Assembly (NCBI GenBank): GCA_051453625.1
Contig: JBOZIK010000001.1
Coordinates: 165,943,058 to 165,965,684, forward strand
Direction of reading: 5' to 3'
DNA length: 22,627 nt
Source of the DNA: Welwitschia mirabilis
Lineage: Eukaryota; Gnetophyta; Gnetopsida; Welwitschiales
Shown here: in pieces, positions 10,595 through 20,739 of the stretch
Position numbering within the stretch: position 1 is the stretch's first letter
Layout of the letters: each line of letters begins with the position of its first letter
Notes under the pieces: generated by a model
The model's database searches: none
What the model was told of the DNA's origin: nothing
Seen by the model: the letters and a program-made list of their open reading frames with translations, nothing else
Program-made: the position numbers and the translations under genes

Positions 10595-12400
10595 AATAAG
10601 AAAATCTACAAATTTGTTCTCCTTTTCTATGATGTATTGAATATCAAAGTTATCCTTTGCTTGCAACTATATGTACATATATTATCTTAGATTTAGAAAA
10701 CATTATTTCTATCAACAACTTAAAATTTCATGACTAACTTTAAAAATATGTACTAAGAGATAATATCTTCAAACTTGTAAAGGATGGGAAGCAAAGAGGG
10801 TAATTCTTTTAATGTTTGATGAACTTTTTAGATTCATACTTTTCGAGGCTACCATATGGTCATCTTATGCTAATATTTTTCCAACTCCTTATTCACATGC
10901 ATCTTTGTTTATTATGAATACTTTTCATAATTAATAATTTAAAGACTATGATTTAAAGTTAATAAAATTTGAATCACAAGAAAGGCCTTCCTACACTTTT
11001 TGCCAAAAAGAAAATAAGTTTCTTCTTTGGTAAGGCCAATTCATAATATTGAACTCTTGGGATAGTTTTCTTTGAAACTTTATATAAAATTCTATTATAA
11101 GCCTTAAAAAAATTTTAAGTTCAAAATTATTTCCCATTTTTATCAATTACTTATTATTTAAGATTTATTGATCATATGATTTTCTCTATTTTATGAAATA
11201 ACATATCCCAAGTAATCAAAAAATTTTGTTAAAATTCACACTTGTTGGACTTCGCTATAAATTCATATTTTTTCGACAATTTTAGCACCTCCCTTAAGGT
11301 GTTGGCATACTCCTAACTTTCTATTATTAGGATAAATAATCAGGTCATACATAACAATAATACTAAATTAGTCAAGCTAAGATATAAAAGTATCATTTAT
11401 TATCAGCATAAATGTAAATTTAGTAGGTGTATTTTAAAGTCAAATGGTCTTAATACTAAAGTAGTCACAACAAGTTTGAATATTCTTTTCTATATTTTTT
11501 TTTTAACTTATTCATGTCTAATTATAATTAAACTTTACAACTATTTTATTACATACTTGAGGATCTAGTAAATCCTCTCTTCTTACTTAAAAGTACGTAC
11601 TTTTAATAATTCATTATTTATTTCTTTGTAGTTTATTCAAACCTTAAGGATATCATCTTTCTTATTTATAGACAATATTGAAACTCCTAAAGGAAAGATA
11701 CCAGGCTAAATGTTTTCCTTCTTAAATAGGTCTTCTATTTGTAATTCAAGTTTTGTGAGTTCTAACATTGAGAATTCGTAAGAAACTTCTAAAACTACTT
11801 AAGTCCTTAGCATAACTTCAATGGAATTTTTTACTTCATTTTCAAGTGATTGTTGAAAATTTATCTTAAGAACTTCCTCATATTTACTTAACTCTTTTGA
11901 TAACCTCATCTCATTCTTACATTTATTATTCAATTTAATAATTTCATAAACAACATTTTCTTTTCCTCACTACTCTTCTCAAATAATTTTTTAAGTTAAC
12001 AATAAGAATTAGTATTAGATTTCACTCACTTTACAACATGACCTTTTATTAGAGTAATTAGGAAAATGAATTTGGGATAAAATAATATAGCAATGTTAGT
12101 TTTGTCTAGGAAAGACATCTCTTAGTTGCCATTGTATTATCTTATATGTAATTCATAAAATGTATCAAACAAATTTAAATCTTATTTTGAAAATTCTCTA
12201 GATACAAGAAGAAAGAATTTTTTAATGGTTTTATTTCTTATAATTTTGATAGCTAAAAGTTTTTCTTTGTTGGATTTTATTTTTATTTTATTAAATATCT
12301 TAAGAGGGAAAAAATTACAACTAGTTTCAAAGTCTATAAGAAAAGTAATAAGAATCATGAATTTTACCATGTAATTCAATAATTGAAGATTAATCAAAAA
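10595..12400 (-). pseudogene. Second Ty3/gypsy pol remnant: protease, RT, RNase H
   Basis: Minus strand, from high to low coordinates. A protease-like FLIDFETSCNFF lies near 12310-12345 (family LIDSGATHNFI, with the D-S/T-G changed to D-F-E). The RT approach LELQIEDLFKKENI (family LKxQLxELLxKGFIRPS) is near 11705-11755. KDDILKV then INYKEIN (family KKDGSLRxCIDYRxLN) follow near 11640-11680. The stop-broken MPFGLTNAP region precedes FSIIVMYDLIIYP near 11325-11370, where the family has VVxxDDILIYS. Then come LREVLKLSKKYEFIAKSNKC near 11240-11295 and FDYLGYVIS near 11190-11220 (family FLGHVIS). The RNase H end FDIQYIIEKENKFVDFL is near 10598-10650 (family YxPGKENxVADALSR). The catalytic YxDD is changed to MYDL. 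It is a different family from the gypsy copy at 1390-3230 and cannot be active. Confidence 0.82.
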
Positions 12401-13478
12401 TAAAATTTATTTGAATTATTACAAATAGCTTCTTTTTTCCCCCTCTTAGAACTTTTATGCATGGAAGACAAATTTAAAGGTTTAGATTTTCATTTACCTT
12501 AATTTTAAAGAAAAAAAGGACATAATTGTCAAATTTATATCTAGATCTATTGGGATTCTAAAATTGTTTCTTGAACAGACTTCATTTGGTTGATTTTTAT
12601 AAAATTATGTAATAAGTTATAATTTCTTTTTGGCTAGATCTTATCTAAAATATAGGTAGATATTGACAAATAGAATAGTTCCTTTTTAAAAAATACTTCA
12701 TGTTTAAATTTCTTTCATAGATGTCTGAAATGTCCTTTGTTGTTTTCAATGTGTCATTAACGTGAAAAAAATCACCTTTCACATGAAAGAAACATTGATG
12801 TCATATAGTTATTTGCAGAAGCAAATTTGTTCCAAAAGAGGAATAAATTTCAAAAGAAAAGAGTTTGGAGAAATATAGTCTTGAGAGGAAGCCATGATTA
12901 TAAGAGATTAAGGCATATCTTTTAACCAAATAATTGGCTTTAATTCAAATGTTATAATGCAAAATGAAACTTCATTTATTCTCCCAAAAAAATTTAAAAG
13001 CAATCTTAAGTCTTCATAAGATGTTTTTCAAAAATAGTATACTTTTTGAAGGCTAAATAACATGTAGAGGAATACTCATATGACAAGAATAAGGATAAAT
13101 TACTAAATATAATAAACATTTAATGTCTTCAAACGTTTAAATAAAATAAATAACTAATAATATTTTTAACTAAATTGTAGATGAAAAACTAGAAAATATG
13201 GAGAAAGATAATGATTTACTTGCTTTATAAATAATGGGTTCTAGTAAAATTATTCTATTAGCTTATTTCTGTATTAGTATCTTAACCTTTCCTACTAAAC
13301 ATTATTAATGAGAAAGTGTAGGATCTTCAAGGAAGGGGAAAACAGTACTAAAGATTTATTGAGTAAAGACAAAATTGGAAAAAGAAATGCAATAAAATGT
13401 TATAGTGTCATGATTACAAAAGATATAAAAAATTGAAAATAAAATTAAGTATGAAAGGAATCATCCCTCCATGCCACA
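12401..13478. other. AT-rich region; no LINE ORF1 seen
   Basis: This lies directly before LINE ORF2, where a plant L1 should carry ORF1 (DUF4283 and a CCHC zinc knuckle). Neither motif is visible on the plus strand, so ORF1 is lost or decayed past recognition. Nothing else is recognised. Confidence 0.5.
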
Positions 13479-16400
13479 ATGAAGATACTTAGCTATAACT
13501 CAAGGGATTGTAATAACCCCTTAAGAGTTAACACTATAAAATGTGATGTCAAAAAGAAAATCCTAATTTTGTTCATTCATAAAATTCAAGATCCTTTCCA
13601 AGAAATTTTATTAATATTATTTTTATTTTCTAGAATTAATTGTCAAATCAAATGGAATTTGGTTAGTATGACTTCCTTGTTGAAATACAATAGAGTTTTG
13701 AAATAATTAATTTAGTATTGGTATGTATTTTACATGGGAGATGTTTCATTAATTATAGTTATTGTCTATTGTCCATCATCTATAGAGAGAATGAAAGATT
13801 TTTAGAACTTAGTAAATGAAAATATTTTATGGTTGGTGATGATTTTAATTCTACTCTTCATGAACATCACAAAAGAGTGAGAATTTTTTTATGTTCTTTA
13901 AAAAAAAAAGAAGAAGTACAAATTGTTATGATTTGATGGAAATTATAATGAAAAATTTTTCCTATACTTAGAGCAATAGAAAATTTACTTCAAGCTTAAT
14001 CATTGAAAAATTAGAGAACCTCCTTGTAAATATTTCTTTTTTGGCTTTTATAGAGCTCTTCAAGTTAAACTACTACTCCTATTACTTCATATCATTAGCC
14101 AATTCTTCTTACTCATACTAATCACAATAAGCACCAATTTTTCAGATGGATGGATACTTAATTTCAACTTATTAATTCGAAAGAAAAAAATTCAAGAATG
14201 ATGAAAGGCCAAAGATAATAGCTTAAAGTAAATCTAGTTACAATAAAAGTTAATTAGTATTAAGGAACATATAAAATCCTAATACAGGTCTTATGTGTTA
14301 AATTGAAAAAATGAAAAGAATAATCTAATTTATTAATTTCAGCAACTAGAAGAAGATATTCAAAACTCCATGTGGATAGGTTATTTAAATAATAAAGAAA
14401 TAAAATTACTTTGAAATATTTAAAGAGAGGTGAATAGATAATTTAAATAATAAAGAAATAAAATCACTTTGGAATATCTATATTTTACCAAAATAAAAGG
14501 GCTCTTACTTCCAAAGGGGAAAAAATTCAATGGATCAAAGAATGTGATATTAATTTTGAATTTTTCACACAGAGTCAAAAACTATAGTCTAACTCCTTAG
14601 CTTTAAAATGAAAAACATTTACTTATGATACCAATAATATGGAAAAAAATATTACATAATATTACAAGGATCTTTAGCAACTCCCAAGTAAATAAATTTA
14701 AATAACTTTAATAAGGTTGTTTTTCTTATAAATAGACATGTGGGAGAGTCAAATTATAGTTTCTTGAAAACAACCAACTATTAAAGACATCAAGAAAGCT
14801 TTATTTAAAATGAACCCTAATGCGTCTTTAGGTGTAGATTCTTTCCTACTGATTTTTTTTCTAACGCTATTGGAAGATTATTAAGGATGATATTTTAGCT
14901 ATCTTTTTAGAATTTTGAAATTTGGGTTAAGTTTTTAATTTTTGGATAACTTTAATTCCAAAGAAACTAGATGCTGATAATATAACATATTTTACACCAA
15001 TAAGGATATGTAATGTTATTTATAAAACAATATCAAAAGTTCTTGAAGAAAGATTGAAATTTTTTCTTCTAGTTTTGATTTAATATTTATAAAGAAAATA
15101 CATATTTTAGATCAACTAGTTTCTATTCCCAACATCTTCTACTCTACTACTATTTTTTTTTTCCGAGGAGGGTGAGGGGGTGAAACTAATATGGCATTTA
15201 AATTAGATATGAAAAGAGCAAACGATAGAATAAGTAATTAAAAAAATTTGTTTCTTGAATGATGGTAGAAATTATTAAAAGGTTGTTATACCTTTTCATA
15301 CATTTATATCATATAAACATGATTTACATGAATATTTTAAGGTCAAAAATGACATTTGGGAAGGACATGGCTTATCATCATTTCTTTTTATTTTTGTTGC
15401 TAAAGTTTTAAGATTAATGATCAACAAGGTTCAAATAGAACTCTTTAATAAGAATTAAATTTAAAAAAGTAGCCCTAATTTATCTTTCATCTATGGATGA
15501 TATTTTTATGTTTTACATAGGGAAATAATAATTTCACAAGTATTTAAAATATTCTGTAATTTTTTTTTGAAACTTCTAGTTTAAGCATTAATATTTAAAA
15601 AAGTATGGTTTGTACTTTTAACATGGATTAGAGATAAATTTATAAAATGCAAGGAATCCTACATATTACAAGTCATAGCTTAGCTAAAAAATATTTAAGT
15701 TTTTTTTTCCAAATACAAAAAGTGAAAAATAATTATGGAGCAACATTCTTGATAAAATGGTAAAAAGATTAGTACAATGGAAACATAAATACATTTCTTT
15801 AGCCAAAAGAGCTCAACTCATCTAAAGTTGTCTTCAATCACAACCAATTTACTTAGTGTCTTATTTTTAAAACCTGAAGGAAGTTGTCTAATGTATGGAA
15901 ACCTGGGAAATGGTTTTGTGAGAAAGCACTAATGGTTAAAAGCATATTTATTTAAGAGATTAAGATCCTATGTGCAAATGACAAGAGGAAGGTGATTTTA
16001 GTTTAAAAAGACTTCATGAATTAAATCTTTTCCTCTAAGTTAAAATAGTTTGAAGATACATATAGAGAATGGAAAACAGGTTCAATTATTAAAAGTTTGA
16101 ACATTTAAATAGTTTTAAAATTTTATTTGAAGGTTCATATATTATTGGAGGCTTTACAATTTGGAATGGTTTGCAAAAATGAAGAGACTGATTCAAGAAT
16201 TATATGCATTAAAATACTCATGGAAATTGGAAATGGCAAGTTAAAAGATAATTTCAAGTTTTAGAAGCTTAGAAGACACTTCAAAGTTATTATCTAGAAA
16301 AGAAGCAATTAGATGGGAAAAACTTGGAATTAGTGCCAAGATATAACTCTTTCTTTATTCCTTAAAATGATTGAGTAGATTAGCTTTTCTAGAGAACCTT

Positions 16401-16500
16401 TTGAAAATATAGTTGGGAAATTACAAATTACTACTACTTTTGCCAAAAATGGAGAAGAATCCTCTAGAGACTATTTCTTCATTATACATAAACATGAAAA
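13479..16500 (+). pseudogene. L1-type LINE ORF2 remnant: endonuclease and reverse transcriptase
   Basis: The start MKILSYNSRDCNNPLRVNTI is the N-terminus of plant L1 AP-endonuclease (family MKxLxWNxRGLxNPxRxxxI), and the ATG at 13479 fits it. VGDDFNSTLHEH at 13832-13867 matches the endonuclease GGDFNAxL. Linker: WIKECDINFEFF at 14531 (family WLKEGDxNTKFFH). The RT start is IKKALFKMNPNASLGVDSF at 14789 (family KAPGPDGF), then TLIPKKLDADNITYFTPIRI at 14949 (family FRPISL), CNVIYKTISKVLEERLK, and MAFKLDMKRANDR at 15191 (family KLDxxKAYDR, catalytic Asp kept). GHGLSSFLFIFVAKVL is near 15365-15410 (family GDPLSPxLFxLxAE), and MDD at 15493-15501 replaces FADD. After RT, WKHKYISLAKRAQLI is near 15780-15825. 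Motifs fall in different frames, showing several indels. No poly(A) end was found; the 3' limit is uncertain. Confidence 0.87.
14372..14487 (+). repeat. 58-bp tandem duplication within the LINE
   Basis: Two adjacent copies share ATTTAAATAATAAAGAAATA, starting at 14383 and 14441 (period 58 bp), with about ten differences elsewhere. They lie between the endonuclease and RT domains. 58 is not a multiple of 3, so the duplication itself shifts the frame. Confidence 0.85.
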
Positions 16501-17800
16501 GTTTAGCATTTCATTTTTCATAGACAAAGCAGTATATAATTCTTCCAAATGATGTTGAACACTAGCTAAATAATGATATTATCTTAAAGATGGATAGGAG
16601 GAAAATATTATTTATTATTACTTACTTCTGTGCTATGGTGATTTTAAAAAGGTGCAATTTTAAAACTATTTAGTGGAAAAGAACCTCCTATTCAATTTAT
16701 TTGTAATTTAATTATTAATGAATGGAAGGAAATGTCTAAAGATTCAAAAATGAATCATCTTTTGAAATTTCATGAAATTATTTGCATATTTCACATTTCT
16801 TTTTCCCTTAATTATTGACTATTCTTTCATGGTAAAAGAGCTAGCTAACTAGATCTTTATCATTCTAAGGTGATCCTGCTTTTATTTTTCCTCTAGCCCT
16901 TAGAAATATAAGATTTTTTTTTTTTAAATAAAGCCTTCGACTTTCTAAAAACTTTGAGCAGCAAATAGTTGCTTAGGAGTTAAGGGAAGTAAATGGAAGT
17001 AGGAATATTTTGCATGTAATAGGGCTCTTATTTTGGAAAGGTAACATCCCTATTATTAGTTGTGCTTCAAGCACCATAAAACTTGATTTTTAACTTCTTC
17101 TTCTAAAAAGAATAAAAAACTAAAACACGTAGTTTTTTGTTACTATTGTGGTTACTATCATTTCAAAGCTATTACAATAATAGCTCCTTACTTTTTAGTT
17201 AAATAATTTCTCATAATGTATTCTTTCTTCTTCTATGTTTTGCATATAATCTACTTAGGTCTAACGGTAAAGCGATTCTTTATTTTTTCATTACTTGATT
17301 ACATCCAAGAAGTATTTTCTATGTCTATAGCTTGTTGTAAGAAGATAGAAAAGAACGTTAAATCTAGGAGAACCGAGATTGATAAAGCTATGAATAAGCT
17401 TGTAAAAATGCCCAAATTTTTGGAATTTTATTAATCCTTGAAATCCCTCATAGTTTTCATCTAGCTTGATAAACTTATTTTAATTTTATTTTCTTATCCT
17501 TAATGAAGTAGTTTGAAATGAATCTCATTAGGATTTCCCTAACAAAGAGATCCTATTTAATTTTGGTATTTTTACTTACCTTAATTCCTTCCATTCTATC
17601 ATTGCATCTCCAAGAAGAAACATTATTACATGATGTTTTTCCAAGTATAAGGAATCTGCTTTAATACAAAATGATTTTAAGTGTAGTACATCAACCAAAG
17701 AGCTTCTTCACAGGTTCTCATATCTCTACTATATTTATTTATTTGTAGCTTTTTAAAGTACCTTTAAAGATCCTTACCCTTTTTGTTATAAGTAAAAAGA
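16501..17800. other. AT-rich region, possible decayed LINE 3' part
   Basis: The first few hundred bases may be the poorly conserved C-terminal part of the LINE, but no zinc-binding C-x-C/H motif is seen. An open frame of 72 codons at 17216-17434 has a hydrophobic start and a Lys-rich end, with no family I recognise; it is not called a gene. Confidence 0.4.
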
Positions 17801-17986
17801 CATAATCATGTTGCATATTACACTAACCCTATAAAACATTGTATTGTAACACTTTGGATTTTTTTTAATTTGTATTTTTGTATAGAGATCTTTATTTTTA
17901 ATTTGTATCTTCGTATAGAAATCTTTATTTTTAAGTAAAAGCAATATGACTATAGATAAGTGTGAATTTTATAACATAAGTTAACC
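17801..17986 (+). repeat. Dispersed repeat, copy 1
   Basis: It begins with CATAATCATGTTGCATAT (17801-17818) and ends with AACATAAGTTAACC (17973-17986). Both phrases recur in the same order and strand at 19744-19823 (the first with one change). Here they are 106 bp further apart, partly because of the 33-bp tandem repeat inside. Family unknown. Confidence 0.6.
17861..17926 (+). repeat. 33-bp tandem repeat, two copies
   Basis: Units 17861-17893 and 17894-17926 share TAATTTGTAT and GTATAGA.ATCTTT and differ at only a few positions. A partial third start (ATTTTTAA) follows. The high identity suggests a younger event than the surrounding decay. Confidence 0.85.
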
Positions 17987-18070
17987 GTAAGTTATATCTT
18001 TTTATAAGTAACTAGGAAAAGTTTTTTCATAGAATATAAGAGGATGATGTCACACTTAAAATTTTTGTCG

Positions 18071-18200
18071 ATAAGGTGGCAATGAAACTTGTAGGATAGT
18101 TGTCTTCTATTGAGGAGCTTATGGGTTTGAGCCCTATTTGGCATACTTAGCCTCTATGCATATCTAAGTCATTTCTTCGAATGATCTTTTGACTTATACT
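18071..18200 (+). repeat. tRNA-like (SINE-like) module, copy 1
   Basis: AACTTGTAGGATAGTTGTC lies about 45 bp before GGGTTTGAGCCC (18123-18134). The second phrase resembles the pol III B box GGTTCGANNCC with one C-to-T change. The first aligns with the minus-strand copy at 20341-20435 along its whole length, through TGTC/TTCTCC.ATT, AGGAG and the B-box region. A clear A box consensus is not present. Likely a tRNA-derived SINE fragment; not a functional tRNA. Confidence 0.5.
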
Positions 18201-18424
18201 TTCGAGGGAACAAAAAATAACTAAGTGTTTTAAGTTTGACATTGCCCTTGAACTTGAAACTTCAATGTTCATACGTAATTCTATGATAATATAGAACATA
18301 AGGGTAATAGCATAATAAGATTTATATTTATAACGAACCCCTTTTTTGACTTGTATGGAACACCACTATAGAAAATTTATTATCAAATATTCAAGAACAA
18401 ATTCTAAACAAATTCTAAAGATCT

Positions 18425-19030
18425 CAACGACTCTCTTTCGTGTACGCTGACGCACGCCTTTTACACTTGGACTGTGTCACTTTCGCGAAACCCCTGAGAC
18501 CTCATAATGGCACTCCTATTGCCAACGAGATCAATTCGTACCAGCAACAACACAGACATCAAAATTAATTCGTACAGAACCGGTCCTTGCACCGACATCA
18601 AGTGGCGTGACGTTTCCAGTGACTTCTCGATGATTAAACAATAACCTCACGGTCCGTGGCGGCATCATATGGCGTGCCGTCTCCAGTGACTTCTTGACGA
18701 TTAAACAATAACCTCACGGTCGCTGGCAAGCCGCCACCGACAATTGTCGCAGGAATGAACCAAAACGTCAGTTTGAACGAATGGCAAATTAACCGAGTGA
18801 AAACGAATCAGAACGAACAAACTGTTTGAAATCTTCAGATGGTACGCGACGCGAGTTTCCGGCCGTGACAAAATGAACCTGAACGAACGACTGTTGGGCC
18901 AGGACGGACGAACAGCCATTTAAGGGCAATAAGCCTCATAAAGAAACGGGGGCAGCTGCTACGCACGGACATGGCCTCCTACATGTTTCTATATGCTTCG
19001 ACACAGTAGTAAAGTTTCCGAAGTGCGATA
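18425..19030. other. GC- and CpG-rich island in AT-rich DNA
   Basis: The base composition changes abruptly near 18425 and returns near 19030. I counted about 46 CG dinucleotides in 18421-19020 against 2 in 14401-15000. Contents: a 67-bp tandem duplication (18596-18729), a 12-bp palindrome CGACAATTGTCG (18738-18749), ATTCGTAC twice near 18535 and 18570, and the motif GAACGAA in several spaced copies between 18775 and 18890. A minus-strand frame 18701-18919 (72 codons) is open, without a domain I recognise, and overlaps the duplication; I do not call it a gene. A 15-base A run lies about 100 bp to the right. It may be a young insertion (LTR, DNA transposon end or retroposed copy), or an unmethylated regulatory segment. 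Confidence 0.75.
18596..18729. repeat. 67-bp tandem duplication in the CpG-rich island
   Basis: Copies at 18596-18662 and 18663-18729 share GATTAAACAATAACCTCACG and CCAGTGACTTCT. About ten of 67 positions differ, several of them C/T. The unit is unlike the other small repeats of the window. Confidence 0.88.
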
Positions 19031-19134
19031 AGAATGGGAATTAATAGCTTGCAGTAACATCCAACTCTTTTTTTTTATACTCAGTCTCATACGATGTAAG
19101 TTTAATCTTAGCCAATGTCTTTCAACAACCAAAC

Positions 19135-19149
19135 AAAAAAAAAAAAAAA
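19135..19149 (+). repeat. A15 run
   Basis: An uninterrupted run of 15 A follows CAACAACCAAAC. It could be the poly(A) tail of a retroposed copy reaching back into the CpG-rich island, but no flanking target duplication was found. Confidence 0.5.
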
Positions 19150-19381
19150 GACTTAATTACGTTATTGCCTTTCTTAAATGAGATCTGAAAAATAAATTTT
19201 GTTTAAAAAATAAAAAGTTATCAAAAATAAAATAAAATAAAAAACTATTTGTAGTAGTCTTAAATATATTATTCTATGTATATGTTCTATGTTACATAAA
19301 AATATGGGGATAGTTAGCTTGATCTCACCAAGAACAAACCTAGTCCTAAATACGCGTCTTCCTAAATCTTAAGCAAAGTGT

Positions 19382-19427
19382 GTTTTTCTTTTTTTTCTTT
19401 TTTTTTTTTTTGGGTGTGTGTGTGTGT
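19382..19427 (+). repeat. Pyrimidine tract and (GT)n microsatellite
   Basis: A T-rich tract with two interrupting C (about 19382-19411) passes into a GT repeat of seven units near 19414-19427. Simple sequence; probably length-variable. Confidence 0.9.
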
Positions 19428-20340
19428 ACAAAAGAATCAATAATTCTCCTTATTTAAGTCTTAATAAAGAAAAGATAATTACATATATGTCAATAAAAGA
19501 GAGAGAGGTATATAAATTAAGAAAATGAAGGGGTTACCATGTAATTAAAGATATATAGGACTATATTAGCTTGAAAAAAAGGTATAAAAAAATACATATG
19601 CATTCTTAAGGTTATTCTAATTTCATAAAAACTACCACAAAATTGTACATGTCCATGTCTTAAGATTTAGAACCATTAAAAATCAACAATAATTAATGAT
19701 CAAATATAATAACAAGTGATATGTACATTTGTGACTAAACAAGCATAATCATGTTACATATCTGACTTCTAACTTTATAAAGGCGTGATTACGACTAAGG
19801 GAAAATGTTAACATAAGTTAACCACCAAATTTTTATCATGTAGTATGATACCTAATTCCATGAAAATAAAGTTAATAATGCAATAAGAATTTATCTTAGT
19901 TGATAAACTCTTAATGTTATTTTATAAAGTAATAGTTAGTTTTAATAAAAATTATCACTTCTAGATCAATAATGAAATAATCCTGATTCCATAGTGATTT
20001 GCATGATGAAAGGTATGTACTAGTTAAGATTTCATGTTAAATTCATAAAATTATAAATTTACATGTTAATAAATGAAAACATAACAAATAGTTAATTATT
20101 AAAATTAAAATTAGAAAAAAAGAATAAAAATGTAATTAGTATGAAGATCATAACTTGAAAATTTGTAACATTTAAGAGTAAGTATAAATAAGATTCAATA
20201 AAAACTAAAAGAAATGAAAAGAAAATAAGAGGATGCTAAACTTAGAACTCTTAATGATCATACCTCTTTTGAAGTGTGACCATCATGGTTTCCTAAGCAA
20301 ATGATTTAATCATGCCTAGAGACTCATTGTATGCTAAGTA
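19428..20340. other. AT-rich region, no gene seen
   Basis: Apart from the repeat at 19744-19823 no coding similarity or structured element is visible on either strand. Confidence 0.5.
19744..19823 (+). repeat. Dispersed repeat, copy 2
   Basis: CATAATCATGTTACATAT (19744-19761) followed by AACATAAGTTAACC (19810-19823) repeats the phrases of 17801-17986 in the same orientation. The two copies bracket the CpG-rich island at a distance of about 440 bp on the left and 710 bp on the right. Confidence 0.6.
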
Positions 20341-20435
20341 AGACATACAAAAGTTTAAATCTAGAACCTCTTAAATGGAGAATAACTGTCTTACTAGTTG
20401 AACTATTACCTAGAGGCAAAGCCTCTTACTAGTTG
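20341..20435 (-). repeat. tRNA-like (SINE-like) module, copy 2, with hairpin
   Basis: On the minus strand AGTTCAACTAGTAAGACAGT is followed by TTCTCCATTTAAGAGGTTC and AGATTTAAACTT, which reads as a T-decayed GGTTCRAACCT B box. This aligns base by base with 18071-18134. CTTACTAGTTG (plus-strand reading) occurs twice, at 20390-20400 and 20425-20435, so the A-box-like part is duplicated. Between them GAGGC-AAA-GCCTC (20413-20425) can form a 5-bp hairpin. Confidence 0.5.
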
Positions 20436-20739
20436 GAATACCACTCCATTAGTATACAAATTAAGAAGAAATAAGGAAAAAGAATAAATAAAAAGTAGAA
20501 AAAATAAAAATACATAAATAGATTTCATATAATAAAAATTCTAACACTTTTTAATTCTACATGATTATGCCATCTTTATCTTTTCATAATAATAAGATAT
20601 TATTGTTAAACACATAAAACTTGATATCCAAGGTTGTTAAGATAAGAGTTGATAAGTGAAGATGACTTTTCGTTGTTAATCAAAGTAAAATACAAAAAAA
20701 TTACCCCAGGGTCTTTTAAGTTAAAAGTTCAAGGGTTGG

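Noticed and set aside
13479-13706. Independent 75-codon protein gene
   Set aside because: It is the N-terminus of the LINE endonuclease, which continues in other frames.
18071-18150. A functional tRNA gene
   Set aside because: Only a B-box-like phrase is present; no acceptor stem, no clear A box and no anticodon arm can be drawn.
18701-18919. Minus-strand 72-codon open frame (MAVRPSWPNSRS...) in the CpG-rich island
   Set aside because: No recognised domain, it runs through the 67-bp duplicated unit, and GC-rich DNA has few stops by chance. Kept as a note under the island only.
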